From NCBI GenBank assembly GCA_029931535.1, contig JAQPZY010001414.1, positions 2,000,001 to 2,064,000 on the forward strand: 64,000 nt of DNA, given 5' to 3'. A program made the translations under genes and the position numbers. The notes beneath the pieces are model-generated. The model was not told where the DNA came from and did not search any database. It saw only the letters and a list, made by a program, of their open reading frames with translations. Of the stretch, positions 46,038-58,668 are shown one piece after another; the stretch's first letter is position 1, and each line of letters begins with the position of its first letter. The DNA comes from Margaritifera margaritifera (lineage: Eukaryota > Mollusca > Bivalvia > Unionida > Margaritiferidae).

Positions 46038-46897
46038 TTAACTTAGTTAGCGTTTCTATATGACTCGGAAACTTTTTGTAAAAGAGACTCAATCTCAAGC
46101 TCAAGGTCCAAAAAGGTTTAACAGTCTATAACTTTAATTAAAATAAAGCTAGACTAATTCAAACTTTTAGATTTGTCATAGGTTGGTTCCCTCTTTTAGA
46201 CTGCTGAATTTATATTGCGTCGGTGCACCCTAAGTATAACATCTAATTTTAGCTTTTGTGTTTGGAGCTTGAGTTTCTTGCTCAAATGTTTCAAGAATAC
46301 GGTGCCTGGTTATTGCGAATCATGATGTCGTTAATACGCACTATGCTTAACAGTTGCGCCGCGAGGGTCGCCTTGGGGTGGTGAATTTAATGTTTGCAAA
46401 AGCGATCGCTGCTACGCTCAATCTGAATGATAGTTATTCATGTTTAAAGAATGACGTAGATACGAATTTACAGGCAGTATCGTATCAGTAGATACAAAAT
46501 AATTTGTGTCAAATTTCAATTCGAATGAACGTACTTTCCCTTTCATTTCTAGCATGGGTATTTATTTAGCTAACCACATAGGAATTAGTGCAAGATATTT
46601 AAGGTCTATTGACCGATTCCGTCTCTAAAGACTTTTGTTTCATGACGGAAGAGTAAGAAATAAACATGACATTCCGTTTCTAACTCCTGTTTTGTACATT
46701 ATATTAAAATTTGTGTCGACTTGTCAACGAATTTATCAGGTGTAAGTAAAAGTAAACACATTCTCCTTTGCAAGATACGATATATGTCATGCTTTATGCC
46801 ATTAGAACGGGTATTTGAAGATCTTGACAGGAATTCACGTTATTTGTGATATAAATAACACACTGGAAACCGAATACCACGTAAGACTGTATATATA

Positions 46898-46951
<54 letters not shown>

Positions 46952-48130
46952 CACTATATGTATGTATGTATACTACTACATCAACTACTACTACTACTAC
47001 TACTACCATTAGTAACTTTATTTTCTGGGGATAATGCATTTGGTTTAGATTAGACTCAACCAATCTTCTTGCAATAAGCCCTCCATTAACAGAATATGAA
47101 AACTATAAATTCAACTTATATTTATAAATAAAACTCTTACTTACTAAGGTGTCTAACTCACTCACATGTAATGATAAAATATATACTAACACTCACACAT
47201 ATCTATATATCTATATCTGTATAAACTTAAGTAATTTTGGCAATTCTTCAATGATGAGTACATTTACATCTGTCGTACATTAATCCCTGCATGTTGAAAA
47301 TGAGCTCAAAATAAATAGACAAAGTTTGTTATGTCTTGTTGGCTTTGCATATTTTAAATTTGGGCTGAGTATAACTATCCGTGATTGAGGATTTAATTAT
47401 AATGATCATGATAGACTTTTGGCAATCGATCATTGATAATTTGATTGGATATATAATCACAATTAAGTTTAATAATCCTTTTTGTGTAATGGCATTTTTT
47501 CAAATCTGTTAAATATTCCTGTATTTCAAAGATAGTCGATGACCCTGTCTTATTTGCACACAAAGAAGATAATAAGCCAATGATGGTGTCGCACGCATCT
47601 CGTGGGGAAAGCTTTGTCTCCATAGGCATGTATTTGTGATGAGAAGACCTTGGTTTCACTAAAATTCTCAATTTCTCCTCAAATTGAGATGTTACATTAT
47701 CTTGCTTATGACATTTCAGACAATGTGAGTAGTTTTAACAGATAAAGAGATTGCAGAACAGATGCAAAATTACTTTTTAGTTTTAACATTTAACACATGG
47801 AAATCATTTTATTCTTTTAAAAAAATGAATAATTCCTCAAAATACCCACAGAGATAAGGCAAGACTTATTTAAAAAATGGTAACGATTGTATTACTGTAT
47901 TTTAATGCTGGGTACCTGCTGAATATTACGTGAAAATGTAATTGTTACGAACCAAGCAATTAGAAAGATAACTAAAAATATCAAGTTGAGGAAGAAATTA
48001 TGAAATGATTAGTGAAATTCGAACATGTATCTTTTGTGAGCGTTGAAATCTTTTTTTTCTTCCTCTAAATGTTGTCTTTGAAAACATGTTTGCCGAATTT
48101 AGTCAATAGATCTTACGGTCTTATTAGCAG

Positions 48131-48200
<70 letters not shown>

Positions 48201-48866
48201 GATCTTACACCTTTTTTCGTTTTATAAAGTATGAAATAAAATGAAAGAAGCTATACCCCTTCTACCATAAACATGTTATTTGCATCTCATTCTTCCAATT
48301 TACGATAAATCCTTTTGTTCTTTTGTTAATACCGCCACAACGTTTTCGTATTTTGTATGGTACTTAATTATTTGTTTACTTCTTCAATTATTTCTGCAAC
48401 TATATAGGAGTTTACTTACACAATTGCCAGGTATTCTCAAATAAATTATATTTATGTCTTTCATACTTTCAATCACAGTTCGTTTAAAAATAACAGATCT
48501 CTTCTTTCAATAAAACAGAAAAAAAAATTAAAAAAAGAAATAAAGAGATAAGGAAACCCCTACAACCATTGTGTTTGGTTGCCACCAGTATAATCTTTGT
48601 GTGTGGTTGCCGTATGGAAACTTTTAGCTTTACTTAAGTCGACTAGAAAGGACATTACCAATTCCATTTGGGAACATAAATACTTTGTCCTTATTTAAAG
48701 AGACCCAAGTAATCCTTATTGCTCTTATTTAACAATGCCATGCAGTACACTCTTCTAAAACCCCCAATCCGAGTCTGGGATTGCCTATTTAATAAATATA
48801 CTAGAAATTGTTTGGACATTGGATTATTAATATTATTATTCTTATTATTAATCTACCTTGTCATAG

Positions 48867-48901
<35 letters not shown>

Positions 48902-48987
48902 TTACAGCGGAATGTAGTTACCACATTTAATGCTTGATTGATTTCATTTTCAAATTTATTAATGCCTTCTGTTGCCTTAATTTTCAG
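45531..48987. other. Spacer with (AT)n and (ATT)n microsatellites
   Basis: (AT)n at 45962-46035, 46900-46948 and 48134-48199; CTA-type at 46976-47006; ATT-type at 48868-48900. ORFs at 46794-47063 and 47393-47671 lack support. Confidence 0.7.
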
Positions 48988-49121
48988 TCTGTGTACCAGT
49001 ATGGGGCATCTATGCGTGTTACTTTCCAAAACCTGGCAATTTTTGTGACGTCGAACGCATATATAGATTTGTTGTAAGCACCAAGAACAAAGACTATATT
49101 ATAGGATATTTCATTTATTGA
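48988..49121 (+). CDS. Possible alternative terminal exon of the metalloprotease
   Basis: After ATTTTCAG the sequence is open in the same phase as the exon ending at 44713. It reads CVPVWGIYACYFPKPGNFCD, then VERIYRFVVSTKNKDYIIGY and FIY to TGA at 49119-49121, with AATAAA at about 49171. Three cysteines and an in-phase acceptor make an alternative last exon plausible. A donor-like GTAAGC at 49074 could also make it an internal exon of another gene. No homology was recognised. Confidence 0.35.
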
Positions 49122-49965
49122 GTACTATGAGTTCATAATTTTATAATAGATGCACAATGTCAGTTATAAAAATAAATTCCTTTAATTTTTACCATTTCTT
49201 CTGTGTTGGAATCCTTTCTGTAAAAATGTAAAAAGTAATATTTGAAACGAAATACTATAGGAAAAAAAACAGACGATTAAACAGGCGATCTCCTGATACT
49301 TTTAATCTAAAAGCGAACGAGACTTCTTCAAAGTCTTAAAGGACCTGTGCGTGGTTCGCAAGTCCATACGTGCTTTAAAGATGTTGTCAAGTTATAAGAC
49401 AAAACTTTGTCAATGTTTTGTCTCCTAGTCTTTCAGAATTATAAATAAATTTACAGCGAGTTTGATCTTTAAAGATTTGTAGATTTTAAGGGCGTTTGGG
49501 TATTCTATGATACATGGCTGACCGATTAACGACAACTCTTAGAACAACATCACTTCTAAAAGGAACATTTATTTAATGTGTGTGATATTTGTCAAGATTT
49601 ATTAATTGAAATCCTCTCCACGATTGTGTAACTGTCACATAAGTCATCTGATGTTGATATTTTCGTCACTTATTTGAAAATTTGTACCATCTCATAAATC
49701 GGACAAATTATAGCTATTTGCTGCTTTTTTTTTTCTTTTCGATCAAATATTTTCTAAATGTGTAGCGTTTTCCTTTCTTCAAATTTAAGTTTGCTGGACT
49801 TGTTAAAACAAGGCATTTAGTATAGGACGAATGTTGATGTTGCAGTTAGCTTTTCACGAAATGTAGAAGGCATTTCGGGTATACACAAAATTTAAAAAAG
49901 TACATTTTACTATTTAAATTGTTACTTATCTTATTCAGTTTATGTTTATTTGAAATCAGGATGTA
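49122..49965. other. Intergenic AT-rich DNA, nothing recognised
   Basis: No supported ORF, RNA or repeat family was seen apart from homopolymer runs. Confidence 0.5.
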
Positions 49966-50346
49966 TATTAAAAGTTGCAAATATAATTGTGTTGCAGTAG
50001 AGAAATAACTAAGGTTATACAACTTTTTCATAATACCGTTATATTAAAAGTTGCAAATATAATTGTGTTGCAGTAGAGAAATAACTAAGGTTATACAACT
50101 TTTTCATAATACCGTTATATTAAAAGTTGCAAATATAATTGTGCTGCAGTAGAGAAATAATTAAGGTTATACAACTTTTTCATAATACCGTTATATTAAA
50201 AGTTGCAAATATAATTGTGCTGCAGTAGAGAAATAATTAAGGTTATACAACTTTTTCATAATACCGTTATATTAAAAGTTGCAAATATAATTGTGTTGCA
50301 GTAGAGAAATAATTAAGGTTATACAACTTTTTCATAATACCGTTAT
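49966..50346. repeat. 76-bp minisatellite, five copies
   Basis: Units begin TTAAAAGTTGCAAATATAAT at 49968, 50044, 50120, 50196 and 50272, nearly identical. There are no spacers between units, so this is not a CRISPR-like array. Confidence 0.9.
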
Positions 50347-50356
50347 TTATTTGTGT

Positions 50357-50554
50357 TACTGTATATACTCGCTTATAAGTTGAGTCCAACAGCAAACTGC
50401 AAGGACCCAGATCTGCCGTCAAACAATGCAGTTTTCTAGAAGTAATCAGCAGAGCAAACAACATATATCCTGATCTGTCGGCGCATTTTGCGAGGGCAGA
50501 TACGGATCTATGTTGTTTGCAGTTGGACTCTCTTATAAGCGAGTATATACGGTA
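50357..50554. mobile_element. Foldback MITE, copy 2
   Basis: The ends TACTGTATATACTCGCTTAT and AAGCGAGTATATACGGTA are inverted. Internal AGATCTGCCG and TGATCTGTCGGCGCATTTTG correspond to copy 1 at 40317. It directly follows the 76-bp minisatellite. Confidence 0.65.
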
Positions 50555-51527
50555 TGATAGTTATTAGATATGTAGTTGATTCATAAGTGCATTCTTGGTT
50601 ATGAATTTTTTATCTTGTATGACAGTTCTCATTTGTGTTTACCTCTTTTTATATATTGCTTTAAAATGTCTCTTGAGGAAGGCCTTATAATCGTCACTTT
50701 GTGTTTTTCCACCTTGCTGGTTAGTAGGTTTTGAATGTTTTGCCTGACATCAATAAAAAAGAGCTAAAACACAAATATAGCCACACGGAAATTATTTGAA
50801 AATTACAAATAAATTCATTTATTATTAATTGAGGTGCGGTTTTTTTGCAATCAAGAAAACAGATTTTTCATGTAAGTAGAACTTATTAAATGAAACAAAT
50901 TTTTAAAAAATATTGTCACCCTCTATATCTCATGTCTATGAGGCATTTGACATGAACATTTAGTTCTCTGAAGCATTTTAAATGAACATTTAGTACTTTC
51001 TATCAAAAGAAATCTACATGTATTACATAGACCGTGTCCTCTCTCTGATGCATTTGAAATGAGCATTTAGTACTTTCTACCAAAAGAAGTTTACATGAAT
51101 AAATAACAGTATCATAATAGCGTAATCATAAATTTTTCAATTTTTGTCATCTGTGATACATACATTTTTCAGGATGTAGAAAGTATAAACTTTGAAATAT
51201 TTTTATTGTTATTGTTGAAAGCAAAAGTAAAAAAAAAAAGTTTCGATTCTCAGTAAAGTATGTTTCTTGTTTGTAGCGTTGGACCATGCATGCATATATC
51301 AGAAATCCACCGGCAAGTTGCCAAAATAAAAAAAAAAACCAATTAATTATTCATTTCCGTCCAATTAAAACAAACTGCTGAGTGTCGATGGCCACTTGAC
51401 ACTTTTGACTGCGAAATTGCTTCAGTATTTTTTCTAGTGTGCTAGCTCCTTTATTCATTTGCCTTTCGCTTTTTCCTTAACATCTTTCTTAACAACATGA
51501 GACAACACGCAGAATTATTTGTCTAAA
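50555..51527. other. Intergenic region upstream of the C4-like gene
   Basis: AT-rich with a short imperfect duplication around 50940-51080 (GCATTTGACATGAACATTTA and GCATTTGAAATGAGCATTTA). The promoter of the next gene should lie here. A CCAATTAATTA stretch occurs at about 51339, but no TATA box is certain. Confidence 0.4.
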
Positions 51528-51749
51528 ATGGGGTTTAGAGGCTTGGTTAGCCTTATGGGGTTAGTGATGGTTGTTTGTCTGGCTGTTCTACAAATGAAAA
51601 GTCTAGCAGACTTACATGAACTTGGTTTGACCGTGGCTACAATGAAAAGGAAAGACGAGTATAATGTTGAAAAAGATCTGGATAAGACTTGGGGAGGCGG
51701 AAAAATGTCTAGTGATGCGGTATATAGACAAGACATTGAGAGATTGCGG
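51528..51749 (+). CDS. C4-like domain protein, exon 1: signal anchor
   Basis: ATG 51528 opens MGFRGLVSLMGLVMVVCLAV, a basic start plus hydrophobic segment acting as signal peptide or type II membrane anchor. A charged helical stem follows (DLHELGLTVATMKRKDEYN, YRQDIERLR). The donor GTAAGT is at 51750, phase 0, matching the next exon. The ATG is preferred because the frame is closed by TAA just upstream. Confidence 0.65.
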
Positions 51750-51823
51750 GTAAGTGACACGTTGCTACAGTTGGTGCAATTCGTGGATTGTCGATAGTAA
51801 GATAATAGTAATATTGATAGGTA

Positions 51824-51885
<62 letters not shown>

Positions 51886-52253
51886 TCGCCAGACAGATGG
51901 ATATGTAGACATAGGGACACAGAAATAGATGTATAGATAGACAGCGTGTAAACGATAAGATTGTCAAATCACTAAGTAATTGTTTGTACTAATATCTCGT
52001 GATCGGGCAACTTTCTTTTTACTATCTATACATTTAGGTCTACCAATACGGCACAGTTTATGTTTCCGTAAATCAGCCATGTTTTCAAGCTGTCCTAAAA
52101 TAAGCTGTTATATCCAGTTAATAAATCAAAGTATAATTACTGAATTTTATTTCTATAAAACTAATTTTTTTTAGCATGACTATTTTTCGTATTCAATCTA
52201 GATTACTGTTCATATTTCATAAATTAACTTCTAGTGAAAACTATTTCGTTCAG
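51750..52253 (+). other. Intron with (AT)n
   Basis: (AT)n at 51829-51881 and otherwise AT-rich sequence. Confidence 0.7.
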
Positions 52254-52362
52254 CCCCCCAAACGGGAACGTCGCCGCCGTGCAGTGGATGATATAGGTCC
52301 AGAAATAGTCAACAATACCATGAATAAAGATAACCAACATATTCATACACCAACTGGGACTG
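52254..52362 (+). CDS. C4-like domain protein, exon 2: basic cleavage site
   Basis: TTCGTTCAG to GTACAC. It reads PPKRERRRRAVDDIGPEIVN then NTMNKDNQHIHTPTGT. The RERRRR run is a strong furin-type cleavage site that would release the globular part from the anchor. Membrane-anchored short collagens use the same arrangement, but no Gly-X-Y repeat is seen here. Confidence 0.65.
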
Positions 52363-52378
52363 GTACACCTCTCCCCCT

Positions 52379-52414
<36 letters not shown>

Positions 52415-53568
52415 TTTGCCTTATCGCTGTCTAGACCCTACATATCATTATCTTAAACAAATATGTGTAAGTACATGTTGCTTGCCGACTATCAGTGTCT
52501 CCACTGAGCCGTCATTAAAGTCCATATTCGTACTACAGGCCATCTGTCCAGACTATATCAGTAGTATAGGTTATCTGTCCAGTTCATATCAGTACAATAG
52601 GCCATTCGTTCAATCTATATCAGTAATATAGGCCATCTGTCCAGTCTATATCAGTACTATAGGCCATCTGTCGAATCTGTATCAGTACTATAGGCATTCG
52701 GTCCAGTCTGTACCAGTACTATAGGCATTCGGTCCAGTCTGTACCAGTACTATAGGCATTCGGTCCAGTCTGTACCAGTACTATAGGCATTCGGTCCAGT
52801 CTGTATCAGTACCACAGGCCATCGGTCCAGTCTGTATCAGTACTATATGCCATCGGTCCACTATATATCAGTACTATAGGCCATCGGTCCACTATATATC
52901 AGTACTATAGACCATCGGTCCATTCTATATCAGTACTATAGACCATCGGTCCATTCTATATCAGTACTATAGGCCATCGGTCCATTCTATATCAGTACTA
53001 TACGCCATCGGTCCATTCTGTATCAGTACTATTGGCCATGGGTCCATTCTGCATTAGTACTATAGGCCATCGGTCCATTCTGTATCAGTACTATAGGCCA
53101 TCGGTCCACTATATATCAGTACTATAGGCCATCGGTCCATTCTGTGTCAGTACTATAGGCCATCGGTCTATTCTATATCAGTATTATAGACCATCGGTCC
53201 ATTCTGTATCAGTGCAATAGGACATCGGTCCATTCTGTATCAGTACTATAGGCCACCGGTCCATTCTATATCAGTATTATAGACCAAACAATAACATATA
53301 TTTAGAAATAAAACATACAAACTGTAAAGATACATACTTCTAATGATAAATATAATGGTCAAGTTACAAAGAGATATTAAGGAAAGATTTCTTTGTTTTA
53401 CAGTATGAAAAACGAATTGGCACAGTGAACTAAAAGTTTATATGCGATTACTTGTCAAAGAATTCAGATATTAATTCAGATAGAGGTTCATATATAGATC
53501 CTGTGCACGCAATTAGGCAAATGTTCGACAAAATGAATGACAATCGGATTCTTTAGGAAAGATAATAT

Positions 53569-53607
<39 letters not shown>

Positions 53608-54456
53608 TGTCTTTTTACTGCAGTTTCAAAACGTCCCGAACTGAATTTTAAACCTAACAGCCATCCTCTTAGCTTATTGAAAATATTCTTGTAAATGGGT
53701 AATTTGTCTTTACCTACATCATAATTTGAATACACATCTTCGTTCATGTTTTCTGTTTCAGTTGTTCATTGCTTCATATTAATCCCTTCAAGAAAAGATT
53801 CAGTCTTGGAATTATTTCGGTTCTGTCACTCATAAACAGCTCATAATGTGGATGTGTTAGAAAATCCAATGGCTTATATATCAGAAAAAGTATTCTCAAA
53901 ACTATTTTAGAAAACTTTGACTATTGATAAATATTTGAAGACAATAAAAGTAACTAAAACTGTTTGTGAATTTCCCTTTTTCGGTTCTCCTTCTCACAAG
54001 CAAATAATTTAAGGGCATCGATGCATTTCAATTATTACACCTGACACAACGGGTATATTTGCAACTGATGATTATTGCTCAATAACGTTTGAAAGTACGA
54101 GCCTACTTCATCTAATTTTCTGGCGAATTTCGAATCAAGTTAAATCTGGAGGGACATTAGTGTGTGCTGAAAGTTCAGTCTGCAAGTGAGATATGTCATT
54201 TAATACAGTTGATATTTGAAACTGTTGCTGCCGTTATGATATTAACTGAGTAATAAGTTTAGACAGAAGGGATGAATAAGAGATTGCCTTACCTTGAATG
54301 TAGGCATTTCTAAAACCTGTTGTAATTATTGAATGCACTCCTGACAGTAATATTTTACAAATATTTCAGGCTCTAATTAAATTATTACTCACTATGAAGA
54401 AAAAATTCCAATCAGAATTGTTTGGTGCCATCATCTATTCTCTTTAATACATACAG
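52363..54456 (+). other. Intron with (TC)n, 31-bp minisatellite and (ATA)n
   Basis: (TC)n 52381-52410 directly after the donor; the large minisatellite at 52500-53285 is listed separately; (AAT)n at 53568-53606. Confidence 0.7.
52500..53285. repeat. 31-bp minisatellite, about 25 copies
   Basis: Unit CCATCGGTCCATTCTATATC followed by AGTACTATAGG. Variants cluster: the first copies have CTGTCCAG, a middle block has GCATTCGGTCCAGTCTGTAC repeated four times, and later copies have CCATTCTATA. This indicates local expansion of variants. Confidence 0.9.
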
Positions 54457-54528
54457 GTGGCGCTGTATACACGAGGTGGGGAAGAACAACATGCCCTGAC
54501 GATATCGATACAGAAATAGTTTATTCAG
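54457..54528 (+). CDS. C4-like domain protein, exon 3
   Basis: ATACAG to GTCAGT, in phase on both sides. It reads GGAVYTRWGRTTCPDDIDTE then IVYSG. G-x-VYxRWGRTTCP is the conserved start of the C4-like globular domain of short-chain collagen and related proteins of molluscs and cnidarians. Confidence 0.8.
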
Positions 54529-54836
54529 GTCAGTAAAATTTGTGATTAGATTGTAATAATGCTTTAATTTGTAGTAAATATACAGGGGGAACATCAGTTG
54601 AGTAGAACACAAGATTTGTCACGTATTCAGCTTCTCTCTACGATGTGATTATACTAACCTTATTTCGGTATTTTACACTTGAAAACCCGTTAAAACTGTC
54701 GATATAATTATACATCTTTAAGAATGTATACAGCAATCTTTTATACCCATTGTTATATGTATGTTTCGTGTGCTACATTGACTTTATTCATTACACAAAA
54801 CATTCATCGCATTGTTTTTGTTTTCTTTGCACCTAG

Positions 54837-55318
54837 GTATCTCTGCAGGTTCGTATTATGACCATGCTGGCGCTGCAGTCAATACTCTTTGTCTTCCACA
54901 TGAGCCAATATGGGGCACCTACACAGACGGCCTGGAGAATTTGGCATTCATATATGGCGCCGAATACCACGATCACACTCTCTTCAAGCTGACCAATGCC
55001 GAGGGACTCTTATACCATAACATGCCATGTGTCGTCTGCCGGAGTTGGTTGAGGACTTCCACCTTTATGCTTCCAGCGAGAAATCGTTGCTTTGGTGACT
55101 GGCATGTGGAATATCACGGCTATCTGATGACGGGATATCATGGACATCAGGCGTCCACGGATTATATCTGTGTGGACCAGGCTGCAGAGACGGACCCCTC
55201 CGGCTATCGGACAGAGTACGGTCGCCTCCTGTACAGAGTCGAGGCCATATGTGGCTCACTACCGTGTCCACAGTATATGCAGGGGCGAGAGCTGACTTGT
55301 GCAATTTGCAGCAAATAG
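54837..55318 (+). CDS. C4-like domain protein, exon 4: main globular domain
   Basis: CACCTAG to TAG at 55318. It contains AGSYYDHAGAAVNTLCLPHE, PIWG, then IYGAEYHDHTLF, MPCVVCRSWLRTSTFMLPAR, NRCFGDWHVEYHGYLM, YICVDQAAE, and the end VEAICGSLPCPQYMQGRELT with CAICSK. All family landmarks (NTLCLP, GAEY, PCxVC, MxPxR, WxxEYxGYLM, CVD, VEAxCGSLPCP, ELTCxxC) are present, and the domain appears intact and full length. The function of this family is not established; an extracellular structural or ligand-binding role is likely. Polyadenylation signals AATAAA follow at about 55375, 55396 and 55443. Confidence 0.85.
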
Positions 55319-55600
55319 ATATACACATTTTGTCGTCTTTTGATCTTTTGGGAACAGCAAAGTCGAAGCAACTAAATAAATATATTTATCTGAATAAAGA
55401 TGGAACTGTAAAACTTGAATATTGAACGAATCCTCAATCTGCAATAAATACATATGAATGTATGTGTACAATTTAGTGCTTGAGGTCATTAAAACGGAAA
55501 CGTTATTTAGACCGCATCATCAGAAATCTTATTATAAAGTCCTGGTTTAAAAAGGTAGATGTGTTACTTCTCTGTAGCTTAGAAGACACACAAAAACGCG

Positions 55601-55643
<43 letters not shown>

Positions 55644-56815
55644 TGTGAAAATACACTATCATCATATTTACCTGGAAAACTTTAACAATATACAAATTCA
55701 CTGAGTCCGGCTGTCAGTTTTGTCCGGCGATCGACATAGAACTTCTCAATATGAATATTATGAATTTATTTTTATGCATTTATTTATCTGTTTATTTATT
55801 ACTTTCTATGGGAATTGTGCCCTGTAGCAACATATACACCCAATAGAAATGACCTGGATAAAATATAACCCAATCCCATCCTCACCAGTTTTTTTAGTCA
55901 GTTATGCTGGATTTATTTGTAATTTTATCAATAAGTTCTCAGTTTTGCAGGTTTTAGCTACATTTTCTTACAGCATCAATATTTAGTCACGCTGGATATC
56001 AAAAACAGGTATTATGGGATAGCTTAATAAAATACTGTGTACTGCATTTTTTCAGGAGCGCTATTAACAACATCTGTCCCCAAAAATGTATCTGTTAAAA
56101 ATTCGAGCAAATAAATGCATGATAAATAATTCTAGACTTTCAAAAGCGGAAAATAGATGATTGCAATTATTACAGTTTAGGGATGAAAAATGTACAGCTT
56201 TTATACTAAGGTTTGTATAAAAATATTGCTTTTTTCCCTATTTTGTCAAAACGGGTACATCTACCCGGACATAACCAGACAACTAACCGAGGTCACGTGA
56301 TTACTATTTTGTATGTGTCGTATCATGCTTCTGTCACTTGGCAATTTATTTATGATATTTTGATTTCTTCTGAATTTGTCTATATATTTCATCAATTTTC
56401 TCAAATATTTGGCTGATTTTATTACGGGTGGGTCTCTCTCTGCCTGAGGTACAATGATCCAAATTGTCCAGGAAACATTTTCCGTTGATAATGGATGAAC
56501 TATTTAACTTGGGATTTCATTACCACCGAAATGGATCGCTTTGTTTCTCAAACGTGGTGAAAAGTAAAGTCTGTGAAGTATGATGAGTGGGTTGTAAGAT
56601 TTACTTCCCTTTTCTCTGTCAATCAGTGTACGCGGACACTTTTCATGTAAACATTAGCCAAACATTGCCCTCTAAGGGAGGAAAGCAAATGAAAACAATT
56701 TTATTTAAGCGCATTCAATGACGTTGAGAAATATTTGGAGAAACGTAAGAATTTGAGTAGTGGGATTAACAGGCTTTTAAACCTGCTTACTGATCTGGGT
56801 CAATACCTTCTATAC
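55319..56815. other. Intergenic region between the C4-like gene and element 3
   Basis: 3' untranslated/polyadenylation signals up to about 55450, (CT)n at 55604-55638, then AT-rich sequence. Composition becomes GC-richer from about 56,800, taken as the approximate left edge of element 3. Confidence 0.5.
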
Positions 56816-57067
56816 CCCATGACTTTTCCCCCGCGGCACACGTGTGTGAATCACCGTGGTGACCGCACAGGTCAGGTGATGTCGCTCGCGGTCATTTTTA
56901 TGTGAGCGCCTCGCATGAGAAACCCCATGCGGCGCTTCTGTCTGGAAGCTCCGCTTCCCCAACTAAAGGTCGTTGGGGACATCCGCGACAGGTTTACTCG
57001 ATTTTTATCGCATCAGATATATTGCCTGTTTTGGTTCTGCCGCGCGGTTTCATATTTGCTCGCGAAG

Positions 57068-57464
57068 TCATTGGAAGTTTCCCATTTCCGCCAACACGGT
57101 CTCAAACTCGACCGTGGTAATTGTTTTATCTTCGATAGCTACCGAGTACAGCATGGTAATTGTATTGAGACTGGTTTGCGCTGCAGCGAGAATTTCAGAG
57201 TAAACGCGTACTCGTTGATGCAGTTGTAAAGAAATTATCCTGCCAGCGGCGCCCGCGACACCGGTTGCTATTGATATAGCTCCGACAGCAAATCTGACTG
57301 GGGTATCTACGATAGTTGCCGTAATAGCGATTCCAGCAACACCTAGTCCAACAGTGGTCGCGGCTGCGATTCCGCAAATAGCATCCACAACAACACACAC
57401 GCGTTTATATTTCGCGTGTACGACAGTTGATTTGGTGATTTCATCTCGCAGCTGTTCAGAATCC
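57068..57464 (-). CDS. Membrane-type minor protein of Polintons
   Basis: The proposed start is ATG 57464 (MDSEQLRDEITKSTVVHAKY). Two hydrophobic glycine/alanine-rich segments follow (VVDAICGIAAATTVGLGVAG and FAVGAISIATGVAGAAG), then a conserved helical end (VYSEILAAAQTSLNTITMLY, TTVEFETVLAEMGNFQ). The frame is open further upstream to 57712, but that part runs through poly-A/T sequence and is unlikely to be coding. The hydrophobic core plus the helix ending in a EF-x-x-L-xE pattern matches a short conserved protein found beside capsid genes. Membrane interaction during entry or assembly is inferred. Confidence 0.55.
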
Positions 57465-57951
57465 ATCACGTATATGTAATGATAAATTTTAAACACAAAC
57501 TCCAAAGACGGTTTACTACCCTTCCGAATACACGTTGAATCCTTAAAACATAATTTCATATCTCTGGCGACTAGTGACATATAAAAAAAAAAAAGAAAAA
57601 CCAAAAAAAAAAAAAAAACAGGATGCCGTTGATTATTTATCAACATTGACATTCTACTCCACCCACCTTTACTTCCGATTAAGATAAACAAGTATGATCC
57701 GGACTCGCACACCTTTAAGATGTGATGTTTATGTCTATCAAAGCTATTTTCAAAACACTAGAAAACAAGTCGACCATTTACTAAAATTTAGCGGTCAGTC
57801 TTTTCCTCTTCTTCTTTGATCAATATTCCTTAAATTTAGTTCCATACAGTTACTACGCGTATTGGCGAGGGTCGAGCTGATATCACGTGGGCGGCCTTTA
57901 CATCCACATATTGTTTTGTCTCAGTATTGGTAATATGGACGTAATTTGTGG

Positions 57952-58668
57952 TCAATTCCACCACACGAGAGACTCTTGGATTCCCTGGTTCTCTGTGATT
58001 TCAGCCAGGTTTTTCGCGACGGCGCCTCGCGGCTTTAAAACAATGTCCTTGATTTCCACGTTACACGTTTGCAGGTTACCAGTTCTATTCTGAAACATCG
58101 CAATCTCAACGCCAATAACAACCCGGCTGGTAAACTTAGTCAAATTCGCTTTGGTGCCTTTTGTTTTCGACAGCGCGACATCGACAAGTACTTGAGAGGT
58201 TGGTGAACGTTCGAGTGCACGCAGCGCTCCAAAGGCTATGTGTCCACATATTGGATCGTTCATCCGAGTTTGTAACGGTAGCGTTGAATAAAACAGCGAT
58301 GGCGCGCCGGCACCCTGGAAACGTATGCGTAAATAATCAATAACTTTACGTGGCGGTGCAAGCCCGTACTAGTCAAAATACAAAAGATGTTGAAGCGTTA
58401 CCGCTTGCGCAACCCAATGAGTTCCAGGACCTCTTGATGAATCCAAGTTGACGATGCCGGTTCCCCACACGCGGGCGACCATCGACGCAAGTTTATCCCG
58501 CATGAAGACGCACCGGAAGCACTTGATTGATTTTGCCATCGCGAGTAAATCAAAATTAGTCAACGGACACGCTTCCATTGTCATCAAGGGCGAGTCGTCC
58601 GGGTAGTCGAAGACCTCTTCTCTTTTGAGTCGTTCCGGTGGTCGTAGATCCCAGAAAATCTCTGCCAA
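57952..58668 (-). pseudogene. Adenain-like cysteine protease (PRO) with one in-frame stop
   Basis: One frame from 58668 to 57952 is interrupted only by TAG at 58369-58371. Features in order: ACPLTNFDLLAMAKSIKCFR, VFMRDKLASMVARVW, GTGIVNLDSSRGPGTHWVA (the catalytic histidine in GTHWVA), HLLYFD then the stop, YGLAPPRKVIDYL, and ICGHIAFGAL with the likely catalytic cysteine. This is the order of catalytic elements in adenovirus-type proteases of Polintons, which cleave capsid precursors. The C-terminal extension of about 100 residues is longer than usual. The single stop separates the histidine from the cysteine. Confidence 0.75.

Noticed and set aside
49966..50346. CRISPR-like direct repeats
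   Set aside because: The 76-bp units follow each other without unique spacers, and the context is a eukaryotic intergenic region. It is a minisatellite.
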